The notes under the pieces are model-generated. The model was given only the letters and a program-made list of their open reading frames with translations, was not told the DNA's origin and searched no databases. Shown in pieces: positions 12,219-22,241 of a stretch of DNA of 64,000 nucleotides. This DNA comes from Pezicula radicicola. Lineage: Eukaryota > Ascomycota > Leotiomycetes > Helotiales > Dermateaceae. Every line of letters starts with the position of its first letter. Position 1 is the first letter of the stretch. The stretch is taken from positions 144,702 to 208,701 of the forward strand of contig PDUO01000013.1 of the NCBI GenBank assembly GCA_003008705.1. Reading direction: 5' to 3'. The translations under genes were made by a program, and so were the position numbers.

Positions 12219-13349
12219 TCAGTTTCGAAGGTGCCTCTCTATATAGCAAATCCGCGTTCCGAAACATCCAAAGGTCTTGTGGTGATCTTCAAGACTGTGT
12301 ATCAAGGAGGGAAACCCAGTTAAAAATGGAAGCTCAGGGTGAACAAGTCTTTCCTGAACGGGCCCCAGGCCCTCCTTGATCGTCAAGATGCTGATGGTGG
12401 GTCGTACCCACGCCTGATGTTTCTCTTTCTCCTCTCGAAAACCCGCCTGAACTGAGTCTGCCCAATACCGGGAAGACTCACCGAAGAATGGGCGCAGGGT
12501 AGGGTTAACGAAATGTAGATTGCGTTGTTCTTGGTGGTAAAGCTTGGAGAGTTGGTGGAGCTCAAAGCTCTGTGCCGTATCAAAGTCTTCAAAATCGTGC
12601 TCCTCGGTGTCATTGATAGCCTCATTCGCCTCATCTTCATTCTGAAGCCCCGTATCATCCTCACCAGAATTCGCTGCTGCTTCTTCGTGGCCATCCTCAC
12701 CCTCCCAGTCTACCAAGTTCTCAATCTCATTTTGGTTTGTTCCATCTACTATATTGTTGTCCCAATTATCCCCTTCGTCATTCTGTGCCCAATTCAACTC
12801 TGAGATGTCATCTTCAGATCCATCATCTTCTAGTTCTACTTCCTCTTCGTTGAGGACAACAGTAAAACTCTGGACTCCTCGAAGCCGCTTCCTCAGTATC
12901 GTTGCCATGCTTTCACACAAGTGAGGGAAATCAATATGATTATTTAGTAATCCTTTATAAGAGACATCATCGATTGCGAAATGTCGGATCATACTCGCAT
13001 GCTCTGACCTTGTGAAAGCCGCTGTGGCTTTACGGATTCCAAAGGCCGGATCATTGGCGAAAATTGTGTCCCATTCGAGGTCAACATAGGTGTCGAAGAC
13101 TTGGGAGTAGCTCTTCAAAGCCTCTTCGCGAGCCTCGCGGCAGACCTGGGTGATAGTGGGTAGCCCTCCTGAGAAGCCTCCAGCGGTCCATTTTTCAGTG
13201 TCTCGATTGTAGAAAACTTGTATGACACGATAAGGGCTTGCGCGAGCTGATAACCACCACACCCGGAGTCGTATCTCAATGGGGAGTTTTGAGAATAAGA
13301 GGAAGTTGCTAAAGACTTGAGAACCAGGTGAAAGCGTGCTAGACTCCAT
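12219..13349 (-). CDS. 2EXR-domain protein
   Basis: Single exon, 376 residues. The N-terminal part (about residues 13-95) reads FSNFLLFSKLPIEIRLRVWW, then RVIQVFYN, then LPTITQVCREAREEALKSY, the pattern of the 2EXR family that is very common in Pezizomycotina. The centre (about 170-255) is strongly acidic and low-complexity (Glu/Asp/Asn-rich). The C-terminus is globular and unremarkable. The function of 2EXR proteins is not known; the family is large and lineage-variable. On the same strand a 48-codon ORF with a strong start context ends 130 bases upstream and may be a leader ORF of this mRNA. Confidence 0.85.
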   Translation of the reverse strand: MESSTLSPGSQVFSNFLLFSKLPIEIRLRVWWLSARASPYRVIQVFYNRDTEKWTAGGFSGGLPTITQVCREAREEALKSYSQVFDTYVDLEWDTIFANDPAFGIRKATAAFTRSEHASMIRHFAIDDVSYKGLLNNHIDFPHLCESMATILRKRLRGVQSFTVVLNEEEVELEDDGSEDDISELNWAQNDEGDNWDNNIVDGTNQNEIENLVDWEGEDGHEEAAANSGEDDTGLQNEDEANEAINDTEEHDFEDFDTAQSFELHQLSKLYHQEQRNLHFVNPTLRPFFGESSRYWADSVQAGFREEKEKHQAWVRPTISILTIKEGLGPVQERLVHPELPFLTGFPSLIHSLEDHHKTFGCFGTRICYIERHLRN

Positions 13350-13478
13350 AATTACGTTAGCAGAATAGCTACCTCCGTACGGAGGATTGAGCCCAAGAAC
13401 AGCAGCTTGAGAAGAGGAAGTAATAGAAAAAGTCGCGCAAGCAGAGTGGGGCGAATGTTTCTCAACATTTACGCCGCC

Positions 13479-13625
13479 CTACGCGACGAGCTTGCGGTAC
13501 CACCTGCACACACCGTAGTTGTCGAGCTCATAGACAATAGCATCGGACGGCTCGGGTATCATCTGATATAGGGTATCTTGGCTGCCATATGGTGCCCAGC
13601 TTGGCAGTATTGTGCTTTGCGCCAT
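13479..13625 (-). CDS. Small ORF, possible upstream ORF or microprotein (48 aa)
   Basis: An intact ORF of 48 codons with the context ACCATGG at its start. It begins MAQSTILPSWAPYGSQDTLY and ends CRWYRKLVA. It is on the same strand as the 2EXR gene and its stop lies 129 bases before that start codon, so it could be a uORF on that transcript, an independent small gene, or the first exon of an alternative transcript. The amino-acid composition looks protein-like (several Trp/Tyr, balanced charge) rather than random AT-rich translation. No family is recognised. Confidence 0.4.
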   Translation of the reverse strand: MAQSTILPSWAPYGSQDTLYQMIPEPSDAIVYELDNYGVCRWYRKLVA

Positions 13626-14057
13626 GGTCAGTCGTTAGTCGTGAGTCGTGGGTTGTCAGTTTGCGAAGTTGGGCTTGGAAGCTTGAGAGCTTGAGGTTGG
13701 TTGTGAGCGGGAAAAGGTCGGTTAAAAATGAAAAATGTCAGTCACATGTTTGATATATATCTGATGCGGAGTTTAGGCCGCTTCGTACTCAAATGCCGCT
13801 CGACTCTCGAGCTCAACTTTATCTTTCGAGAACAACGACCGACTGACTCTATTCCCCAAGGCAAGTCATAATATCTCATTTCTGTATCCAATTTCTGTTG
13901 CTCAGCCTTGAGTCTATCGTTGCGAACTAACTTTGTTCCTTTCCAGATTCACCATTGACCATTCCATTGGAAACCAAAACCTGGTCCCTCTGAACGCTTA
14001 AATCAACCCAAATGACCCCACCATAACGAGTAGCGGAAACGATACCATACTTTAAAG
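13626..14057. promoter_or_regulatory. Divergent promoter region
   Basis: Holds the presumed 5' leader of the second Zn2Cys6 gene and a short degenerate GTCGT/GAGTCGT repeat near 13628-13660. A possible leader intron (GTAAGT-like absent) cannot be assigned. No gene seen. Confidence 0.3.
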
Positions 14058-15928
14058 ATGTCTATGTATGCAAGTCCCAATGCGCCTCCGGGCGAGGACA
14101 ATGTGCAGAAGGCAAACCAGGCGTGTATGTCTTGCAGGAAGCAGAAGAGGAAGTGCAGCAAAACCTTGCCCGCATGTTCATTGTGTGAGCGCATGAACCG
14201 AGTCTGCGACTATTCCGACGCATCACCACCTCCTACCCACGAAGATTTCAATGCATTGCGAATGAAGCTTCTGGAGCTTGAGACGCGTCTGAACGGAAGA
14301 AATGGGATGATCAACCAACCTACGCCTTTTGCGACGCCTTCAAGTACTTTATCAGCACCCGATGGTCTAGGTCCTCCACCGCCTGCTTTCTCACCTCCGC
14401 AAGACGCACCATGGCAGACTATACAAAATCGATTCCCCGCTATTGCATTTCTCGATGCCGAGAGCTTTACATACGGGCAGATCTCTGTTCCTAAACCAGC
14501 AATAGATATTCCTTTCGACGTCCTGGAGCTGTTGGGCGATCCAACATCAATCAATGCAGTGGTGGTAGAATACTTCTCGACAATTCATAAGTGGATGCCC
14601 ATAATTTCGACAAAGCGCTTGACTAGGAACATGGCAAATCCTCTTTGGGAAGGCGGCCCTGATCTAGCACTTCTCTTTTTATGTATGAAGCTCATCATCT
14701 CACGGCCTCAAGATGGCATCGAGAGCTCCCAGAATCCTGTTTATATGTCTGCCAAGCGCTTTGTTTGCCTCATGGAAGCGGCTGGCATGGCTTCTTTATG
14801 CGTACTTCAAGCCAATCTCCTGGTTACCTTGTACGAGTATGGACAAGCTATTTACCCAGCTGCTTGGATGTCTGCCGGCTGGTGTGTGAGATATGGCAAC
14901 ATACTAGGGATCAATGGATTCAAAGAGGCAGCACAAGTGTTAGGACGACCGGTAAGATATTCTGAACCAAATATTCTGCTCACACAGGATGCTGACTAGC
15001 ATTAGTCAACATGGACCGAACAAGAAGAACGTAGGAGAACCTGGTGGGGAGTCTTAGTGATTGACAGGTAGTGCCCTAGCACCCTTTGCAAAAGCTGTCC
15101 TCTAAAATGTGTCTACAGGATCGTTTCGATCGGCAGCCAAGCACATATCTTGACAAATCAAGAGCCAAAGAATGGCGACCTATTACCAACAGATGATATA
15201 GCATGGGTGCGTATAACTGCGTCATAGCGATTTGTATTCTGACATTATATTAGGATGAAGGACAGATCGCCGGCCACGCATTCCAAAAATCAATTGGTGG
15301 AGACATCTCTGAACCTGCTGCTCCCTTTCCTCGACTCTGCCAAGCATCTGTAATGATGGGCAAGGTTCTAGCTCATCATAAGGCTGAACATTCATCGGAT
15401 ACAACCAAGTTTGGTGAGGCGTCGCAACTATATGCCGAGATCTCTGATCTCGCCCGAAAAGTCACCGAAGAAGCTGCTCAAGCTTCCGACTATTTGAGCA
15501 TTGCAGCTGCGATGGCACTTACTTTTAGTGCTCTCTGTGTTCTATGCGATCCGTATTCATGCCCGTCTCCAGCTTCTGTGGTCAATAATCCCGAGGCATC
15601 AGCAATGCAGGTCCAAGCAATAAATGGACTGAAATCAGTTACTAAAAGCATCGTCGCCTTTGCAGAACAAATTAATGCCGCTACCCCGATGCCTTCCGAT
15701 CTTGATAGGATTAATCCTTTGATTATGGATGCATTGTATACTGCAGCAACAAATTCTGCTTGGCTAGTCAGAGAGAATGGGGACGAAAATTCTCAAATGG
15801 CCTTGGAATCTCTTAGACATTGCCTCAGAAGATTGGGCCCGAGGTGGAGAAATTCTGCAGAGTACATAAGAATTCTGGAGGCGCAAGAGTATGTAAAATC
15901 TCCATTTCAGAAATCCGAAATCCCTTGA
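14058..15928 (+). CDS. Zn2Cys6 fungal-specific transcription factor
   Basis: Model: join(14058..14951, 15006..15067, 15119..15206, 15254..15928), 572 residues, all phases consistent. The zinc cluster is complete within exon 1: Cys 23, 26, 33, 40, 43 and 50 (CMSCRKQKRKC, CSLCERMNRVC). A short heptad-like segment follows (LRMKLLELETRL, about 69-80), then a Pro-rich linker. Exon 1 continues into a PF04082-like region (VVEYFSTIHKWMPIIS; YPAAWMSAGWCVRYGNILGI), and exon 2 encodes EERRRTWWGVLVIDR, the conserved arginine/tryptophan block of this family. Neighbours give no clue to its targets: upstream is the 2EXR gene, downstream are pseudogenes. Confidence 0.9.
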
Positions 15929-16280
15929 GAGCCGGAAGGCGTCTCTGACCGTATGGCTATTGAGAAACCCCTCACCCTTTTATATTCTAACCAAAGAGGC
16001 TATGCTGATTTTCAAACCCTAAAGATTTACATACGCTGTTGGAAGCGCTGGATCATAAAGGCATATTTAGTTGCTATTGTGAATGGCGTTAATATGGAGT
16101 ATAGTACCTACAAAAGGGACATCGGAACAAGGGTTACGACATGTTTCAGGCTATGAGGCGTTTTGTACATACCAATACCATGCTAGCTAGCTTGCTAATA
16201 GCTTTTCACATCCCAGAGGGGGTAGAGCTACTAATGCTATGTTAGTAACAAAATAATGAAAACAAGGATGACAAGATCCA
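15929..16280. other. 3' intergenic region
   Basis: Between the regulator's stop and the 3' end of the decayed transporter. An open frame at 15953-16156 has no recognisable content. I see nothing else. Confidence 0.35.
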
Positions 16281-17220
16281 TTAATCTAATCCCTTTATTC
16301 CCGCCGTGTACTTTGAATGCTTCCGAACTGTCCAGCCCCATTTGAAGAAAGCATACGGGACAGGTGCAATGACTGCGCTGATTGCACCCAGAATGGTCAA
16401 TGTCCAATGCGCACCAAGTTTCTCATAAAACCTAACGATTCGGTCAGCAAACTTCTCAATAAACATAGGTTGGCGGCACTCACGGTATTCCAACTTCCAC
16501 CATCCCACTAGCCGCCACATATCGAATGAAGGTGACGCCTGCCAGAGCCTATGCAGCATATATCTCATACGAGTCAATGATGTACTGATAAGTGCTAATG
16601 AAGATGCAAAGGATCCCATAACCAAAGACCACCGAGCTGATGAGAGGAGACCAATAGCTAATATGGGGATACGTAGTCCAACCCATCCAAAAGAGCGAGA
16701 TAGGAATAGCCAGAGCACCCAGCATAGCGAACCAAAATCGAAATTCAAGTGGTAATTTTAGCAGCATCGCCTTGAGTCTCCTGCAACTTCAAGATATCCC
16801 GGCCAGTAATAAATGAGTGGTACTAGTAACGAAGCAAAACAGAGACTTATCACGATACCAATGAAAGCCAAACCAGTGATCCCCTCGCTAAATTCGTATG
16901 TATCCCCAAAGATATACGTATATCCGTCCAAGAACGTAAAGAGGATAATGTAGATAACGGTTAAGTAGAGCGAAAAGAGCATAACAATTGGTTATTTGAA
17001 GGTAAGGATGAATGGTCGGTAGAGTGCAAATAATAACCTCTTCGTAAAGGGATCTGCTCTTATCTCAACTGGACTCACGTATCTCTCATCACCAGTTAAC
17101 TTCCTTAATTAATTTGCCTTCCATTTCAGCAAGATAGGTGCGTAGGTTTCTGGTTGAATAAGAAGACCGCCAGCAATATCATACCTGATAAAATCTGTGT
17201 AATCCATTCCGTCATCTACA
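16281..17220 (-). pseudogene. MFS transporter (DHA1, TPO/polyamine-type) pseudogene
   Basis: Reading the minus strand gives the second half of a DHA1-type major facilitator: PETYAPILLKWKAN-stop, LTGDERYVSPVE, RPFILTFK-stop, PIVMLFSLYLTVIYIILFTFLDGYTY, PLEFRFWFAMLGALAIPISLFWMG, STYQYIIDSYEIYAA-stop, ALAGVTFIRYVAA, then a plausible last intron and GAHWTLTILGAISA. In-frame stops lie at 17109-17111, 16992-16994 and after the YEIYAA segment near 16550. Frame changes are needed near 17155 (before PETYAP) and near 16770-16790. The first half (TM1-6) is absent; just upstream the sequence changes to an unrelated fragment. With at least three stops and two frameshifts, the gene is dead. Confidence 0.8.
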
Positions 17221-17235
17221 ACTAACAAGAGCTGA

Positions 17236-17600
17236 CTAGTCTAGGACTTCGGTATTAGTAGTGTTTCTGTCATGAGGTTTCAGGAGAAATAAGACATGAT
17301 TTATAAGAGTAGAAATTTCGTATAGCCTGCCTGACGAGTCGATGTAGGTCATATGATTTATAACATGCCCTTTCCAGATTGCCTTGTCGCTCCTCACGGT
17401 AATAAGCGAGAAGGCCTGAAGCATCCCCAAGGCTTGCTTAAACAAGATCAAGCTGCTTTGAAATGGCAGAAGGGACTCAGGGATCGCTTGAGGATCCAAC
17501 ATGCTTATCAACGACAAGATATCCGCTGCCATCGATGCATGCTGTCGAATATGTACGCATTACTGCGCAGGATAGAGAGCAACGAGACCAACGGTCAACA
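17236..17600 (-). pseudogene. NB-ARC/NACHT-TPR type protein fragment
   Basis: The minus strand frame reads IRQHASMAADILSLISMLDP, then QAIPESLLPFQ and ALGMLQAFSLITV, which resembles the winged-helix region after the NTPase domain of fungal NB-ARC/NACHT proteins with TPR tails (SAADLLSLMSFFDPQGIPE-type). An in-frame TAA interrupts the frame just upstream, near 17560, and the protein loses the pattern after 17290, so neither the P-loop nor the TPRs are present here. It directly abuts the broken end of the MFS pseudogene. It is read as a fragment, with moderate confidence in the family assignment. Confidence 0.4.
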
Positions 17601-17729
17601 ACCATTGGATCGTCATGCGGTGGCTGCGTTGACCAAATTCTTTGTCTTGGAGTGGTCGACAGAGCTCGACTACCAATTATACCATGATTTTCCCATGGAA
17701 ATCTTTCTGAGATAGACCACGGCCTCAAG

Positions 17730-19172
17730 TGCCAACTTCAGGGTGTCTGCGTGGTTTTCTAGACAAATTTACTACCACCCCGCAAGGTCTTCAATTTGCT
17801 GTGCTAGGGAGTACTGGGTAGCATGTTAGTGGACTAGGACCTGTCTCGACCAATTCATGAATCCTTGCGGAACCGTACTGAATACTCAAAAGAAGTGAAT
17901 TATTCAAGGCAAGTAAGAGACTAAAAAGTGAGCTGTGGTGTTACCTAAGCCAACTGAGTTACCCAAATTAAGCGACTTAATATATCTAAATCTATAATTT
18001 CAGGGCCAAATTAATAGACTAAGCTATTCATGAGCTCGCCCGCACAAATTGTTTCTCCGAAATATCATTTCTAGATAAGGGCTTCAAGACAAGAGTATTT
18101 TCTATGCTAAACAAGCGTTATCGAATTTAAGAATAGTGAGCTAGGCTAAGAATAGACTAATACAGCAGCAAGTAAGTAGGGGGGAAAAGTAGAGCCTTTG
18201 GTGCCATCAATGGGGCGCTTTGAGAGAATAGTATAGAAAGTGTAGTTATTGTATGAATCTACAGAAAGAAAACGTAGAGCGGATAGAGTCTGTGACAGAA
18301 CAGATAATGAACTTTGGTTTTAGTTACTACGAAAATTTGTAGGATAACTACCGTTTTGTATAGCGACACTTAGTAATTTGCAGAAGAAATAAAATAAGCT
18401 AAAGGAAATTTGAACAAGTGTACTGTTCTTTCCCAATCGGTCATTTAAGACTGCTTTATTCTTATAACACTGAGAGCAGAACTGCTTTTATGTCGAGATT
18501 GATAGATATTTTTATATTTGCATTATGATTTTGAAAATACTCTAGCTAGCTATAGTACTTAACTATTCCTAAATTTTAGTCTTAAAAGCTGCCGGAACGT
18601 CCCTTAGCCTAGTAACTAAAAGTAAGTCCTACCTAGAAACACTTACATGTACTAAATAAATCAACTAACCACTTAACCTACAGTCATAACCTTAGTCCAA
18701 GGAAAACTTCCAGTCTAAATCCAAACTGCACTACATTGAAATACAAACCCAAAACCCAAAACCCGAAATCATCTCTTCCCAACATCCATCATAAAAATTC
18801 TCATCGTATTCACCGAAACAAACACACCGACCCAGTTAACGTAAAAAAAAGTCAGTTATTTAATTCAGTTCCAAAACCAACTGTCTGCCTTGATTACTAA
18901 TTCAGAAAAGACACCGCCAACTTTTCGAGGACAAGAAAGAAAATAACTCTCAATACCGGAAACCTCGACATCTTCCGACCAGCTAACCAACCTATTCTCC
19001 CTATCAAAAAAGTCAGTGATTCAAGTCCAGACCTACTCTCTACACAAATAACTAATATTGAATACACACAGAGGAGTTTTAAAACAAACAAAGCAACTAA
19101 GCACTCAGCATCCAAAAACTCTACATCCTCCAAGTCACAAGCCTCATCGAAGTTTCAGCAAACCCGAAGAAA
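17730..19172. other. AT-rich gene-poor region with one copy of the ACTTGATTTG-like motif
   Basis: About 1.4 kb of AT-rich DNA with stops in all frames. Near 17940-17980 is one copy of the dispersed motif described under repeats (GAGTTACCCAAATTAAGCGAC). The part from 18700 on is pyrimidine/AC-rich and is presumably the promoter and leader of the poly-Thr gene. Confidence 0.4.
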
Positions 19173-19676
19173 ATGTCTACGCATTCAACCATGGCATTGA
19201 AACGCCTCTGCAAAAGACTACTTCACCCAACCTCACACACAACAAAAGTAAAACTTGTACCAAAACCATTAAAATCAGCACTTCATAGAACGACTACCAC
19301 TACATCCACTACATCCACAACGACAACAACAACCACAACTACTACTACGACAGCCATCTGTACGCCATCTAGTACACTAGAAGAGAACACAACACCAATC
19401 CCAACAACCCCACCACCAAAAGCTCCAACCAAAAAGTCAATCAAACTAGCCGAAGAAATCCAAGTTCTAGTCTTCGACAACAAGAAAGCACCATGTAAAC
19501 TCGCCAAGAAGAATCAAAATAAACATAAGGATTGTTGTGTTACGACTCAACCTACTTGTTTTACTTATCATGTTTATAGTTGTTATGAACATCCTCATCA
19601 TCATGAAGAGCATACGGATGGACAACATAGTGATGAACAGCATAAGCATGAACAGAATAAGGATGTTCAAACTTGA
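19173..19676 (+). CDS. Poly-Thr, His-rich-tail hypothetical protein
   Basis: Single-exon ORF of 167 residues with an ATG in context AAAATGTC. After a basic N-terminus (LKRLCKRLLHP) there is a run of about 25 Thr/Ser encoded by an ACN trinucleotide repeat (about 19292-19352), then a Pro/Lys segment, then a Cys/His-rich tail with HPHHHEEHTDGQH and alternating charged residues. Such tails can bind metals, but that is only a possibility. No family is recognised. The reverse strand is also open across the repeat (poly-Val), an expected shadow. Reality as a gene is uncertain; codon repeats alone can keep the frame open. Confidence 0.45.
   Translation: MSTHSTMALKRLCKRLLHPTSHTTKVKLVPKPLKSALHRTTTTTSTTSTTTTTTTTTTTTAICTPSSTLEENTTPIPTTPPPKAPTKKSIKLAEEIQVLVFDNKKAPCKLAKKNQNKHKDCCVTTQPTCFTYHVYSCYEHPHHHEEHTDGQHSDEQHKHEQNKDVQT
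19292..19356 (+). repeat. ACN trinucleotide repeat encoding poly-Thr
   Basis: Imperfect tandem ACT/ACA/ACC/ACG triplets with two TCC interruptions, in frame inside the 167-residue ORF. The mixed codons argue that the repeat is not a very recent slippage product. Confidence 0.7.
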
Positions 19677-20426
19677 GAAGGGGACTATGTAGCAAGGAAA
19701 AGGGAGGTGGAGGATTTAGGGACTTTTGTTGTCGGTGATGAGTGGTTTATTTTGTTGGATTTAGAGAGATATGTATATTAGAATAGGAGGAGTAGGAGTT
19801 AGAAATACTACGGGTTGTTTAGGGTTTCAAGGATTGGGATATTGGATAATGGAGTTTCGGAACTGTAGATTCGTAGGATCTTTACAATGGAAAGAAAATG
19901 CTAGGCGTATCAGAAGAAAGATATTATGATTAGTTTAAGGAGTGTTATTTGGGAATTAGCCAAACTGTAGGGTGCGTAAAAGAGCAAAAGGTGTAATATA
20001 AGAATTGTTTGCGGGCGAATACAGACGATTATATTTGACAAAGCCGTTGATATGCCTAACACAGAACTAAAGCTATTGTCTTTGAAGAGGTACCAGAAGA
20101 TGCGCTGCAGAGTGCATCAAACTTTTGCCTTAGAGAACACGCCATGAAATCTTGCCTGGCTAGTTGTGTCGTGTGTCGTGTGTCGTGTATCGTGTGTCGT
20201 AAAGTTCGAGAATACCTTTCGGTGTTCGGCAGAAGGAGAAGGGTCGAAGAGTCGGGTCAATCTCCCAATACGGTCTAGCGCGTTGAAGCTTCGATAATGA
20301 CGAAATCGGGTCGCGAAGTTGTTCCACCACATCGTTTGTGATCCAAGTTGTTGTTAGACGCTTCGAAAAAAGTATATTCAAACTTCCCCTTGAACTTTCA
20401 ATCGCCAACCCTCATCATCATCAATC
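19677..20426. promoter_or_regulatory. Intergenic region upstream of mcr1, with heptamer tandem repeat
   Basis: Holds the 3' flank of the poly-Thr ORF and the mcr1 promoter. The one notable feature is the five-unit TGTGTCG tandem repeat at 20165-20199. No other gene seen. Confidence 0.5.
20165..20199 (+). repeat. Tandem heptamer repeat (TGTGTCG)5
   Basis: Five consecutive 7-bp units; the fourth carries one G-to-A change (TGTATCG). It lies about 230 bases before the mcr1 start codon, so length variation could affect promoter or leader spacing. Confidence 0.85.
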
Positions 20427-21626
20427 ATGTTCGCCAAGCAGGCTTTTAGAGCGGCTCAACCATTAAGAACCGTAAGTGCAATCAATCATCATCTCCAATT
20501 GCAAGCTCTCCCTTGGTCATCCCACTTCATCTAGAGAGCTACCTGCCAGAGCTACCTGTCAAAGCTCCTCCCAGCACCAATTGAAGCATGCGACATGAAG
20601 GCTAATCGTAGAATAGCAATACCGTCGATATGCCACCGAGCCAGCAAGCGGCGGATCGAAAACCGGTCTCTACGCTGGAGCTGCTGTCCTCGCAGCGGGC
20701 GGAGCATACTATTACTACAATCAAGGCGACAATGCATCGAAGGTCAAGAACGTAGCCAAAGATGCCGAGGCTGTAGGACAAGGCAAGGCTGCCCAATCTG
20801 CTTTCACTGGCGGCGATCAAGGCTTTATCAGCTTGAAGCTTGACAGCGTTGAGAACATCAACCACAACACAAAGAAGTTCCGATTTGCTTTACCGGAGGA
20901 GGATCAAGTCAGCGGTCTGCATATTGCCTCTGCACTTATTACAAAGTACAAGGGCCCAGAGATGGAGAAGCCTGCAATCCGACCATACACACCTGTCAGC
21001 GATGAAAGTAAGCTTACCATTTATGTTGTCATTGGAGATATGCTAATATTTGCGAAGCCGATAAGGGTTTTCTAGATCTCCTTGTCAAGGTGTACCCCAA
21101 CGGTGTAATGTCAGAGCACATACACTCTATGGTGCCAGGACAGAGACTCGACTTTAAGGGACCTATTCCAAAGTACCCCTGGTCTCCCAATAAGCACAAC
21201 CACATCGCTCTTATCTCTGGTGGTACTGGTATCGCCCCAATGTACCAATTGACCCGCGCAATCTTCAACAACCCAGATGACAAGACAAAGGTGACTCTCG
21301 TCTTTGCGAATGTGACTGAAGAGGATATCCTCCTAAAGCGAGAGTTTGAACATCTCGAGAACACTTACCCCAACCGATTCCGTGCATTCTATGTTTTGGA
21401 CAAGCCACCCAAGGGATGGACACAAGGAAAGGGTTTCGTAACCAAGGAGCTTTTGAAGACTGTCCTGCCTGAACCAAAAGAAGAGAACATCAAAGTTTTC
21501 GTTTGCGGACCACCTGGAATGTACAAGGCTATCTCCGGAGGCAAGAAGAGCCCCGCTGATCAGGGAGAGCTTGAGGGTTATCTGAAGGAGCTTGGTTACT
21601 CCAAGGATCAAGTTTACAAGTTCTAG
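20427..21626 (+). CDS. mcr1: NADH-cytochrome b5 reductase 2, mitochondrial
   Basis: Model: join(20427..20471, 20617..21007, 21058..21626), 334 residues. Exon 1 encodes [15 protein letters not shown], a basic mitochondrial presequence; exon 2 begins [13 protein letters not shown] and then has a single membrane segment ([17 protein letters not shown], about 26-42). The FAD-binding motif RPYTPVSDE spans the second intron (exon 2 ends in GAT GAA A, exon 3 resumes [15 protein letters not shown]). The NADH side shows [14 protein letters not shown] and [15 protein letters not shown]. Length fits fungal Mcr1 (about 320-350). It passes electrons from NADH to cytochrome b5 and is placed in the outer membrane or intermembrane space. 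The first intron (145 bases) is longer than most here. Confidence 0.95.
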
Positions 21627-22241
21627 AGGAGACTCAATGGGACTTTGTACCATTATTAGAGGTCATAGACGAAATTTGTAGATAGACCAGACGAATAACA
21701 CTAGAATAAAATGTTTCTTGCCACTACCTAGCAGCTACGTGCTTTTTGTTTTGTGAATAATGATCGAATGAATCTCAATTTTCTATATCACAACTCGTCA
21801 TCTAAAGCATCTCTCAAACATTTATACCGTCTGGATTCTTGAACAGAAGATTCATTGCTCTTGATTCAAACTCGAGAACATTGGAATTAACAGCAAACTT
21901 CCGCTGCCACTCTGGGTTCTGGTCCAGTGCTGGAAACCCCGTGAGAGCTGAGTCTTGGGAACAAGATTGTAGTGAAAATGAATTAAATCTATCCCCTGGA
22001 AATCTATGCCAGCAGATTGCACAGTCTGAACTAAAAGTTGTATACCAAACAATATGAAACATTTTCTTTCCTTCTTTCTTTCCCTCCTAGGTGAAAGAGA
22101 TGAAAAACTAGATAGGGTATCTTATATTATCAACCATCAATGAAAAACCCAGTAATAAACAACGTAAATATTGAAGCCAAAAGTATCCTCTTTTTCTCCT
22201 CGCGCCTGCATTCCCTGCCTGTGAATAATGTGCCCACAGTA
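21627..22241. other. Convergent 3' intergenic region
   Basis: Between the 3' ends of mcr1 and lag1. Three short overlapping frames near 21814-22062 have no recognisable content. Nothing else seen. Confidence 0.4.

Noticed and set aside
19283..19507. Minus-strand poly-Val frame
   Set aside because: Mirror image of the ACN repeat; the repeat keeps several frames open by itself.
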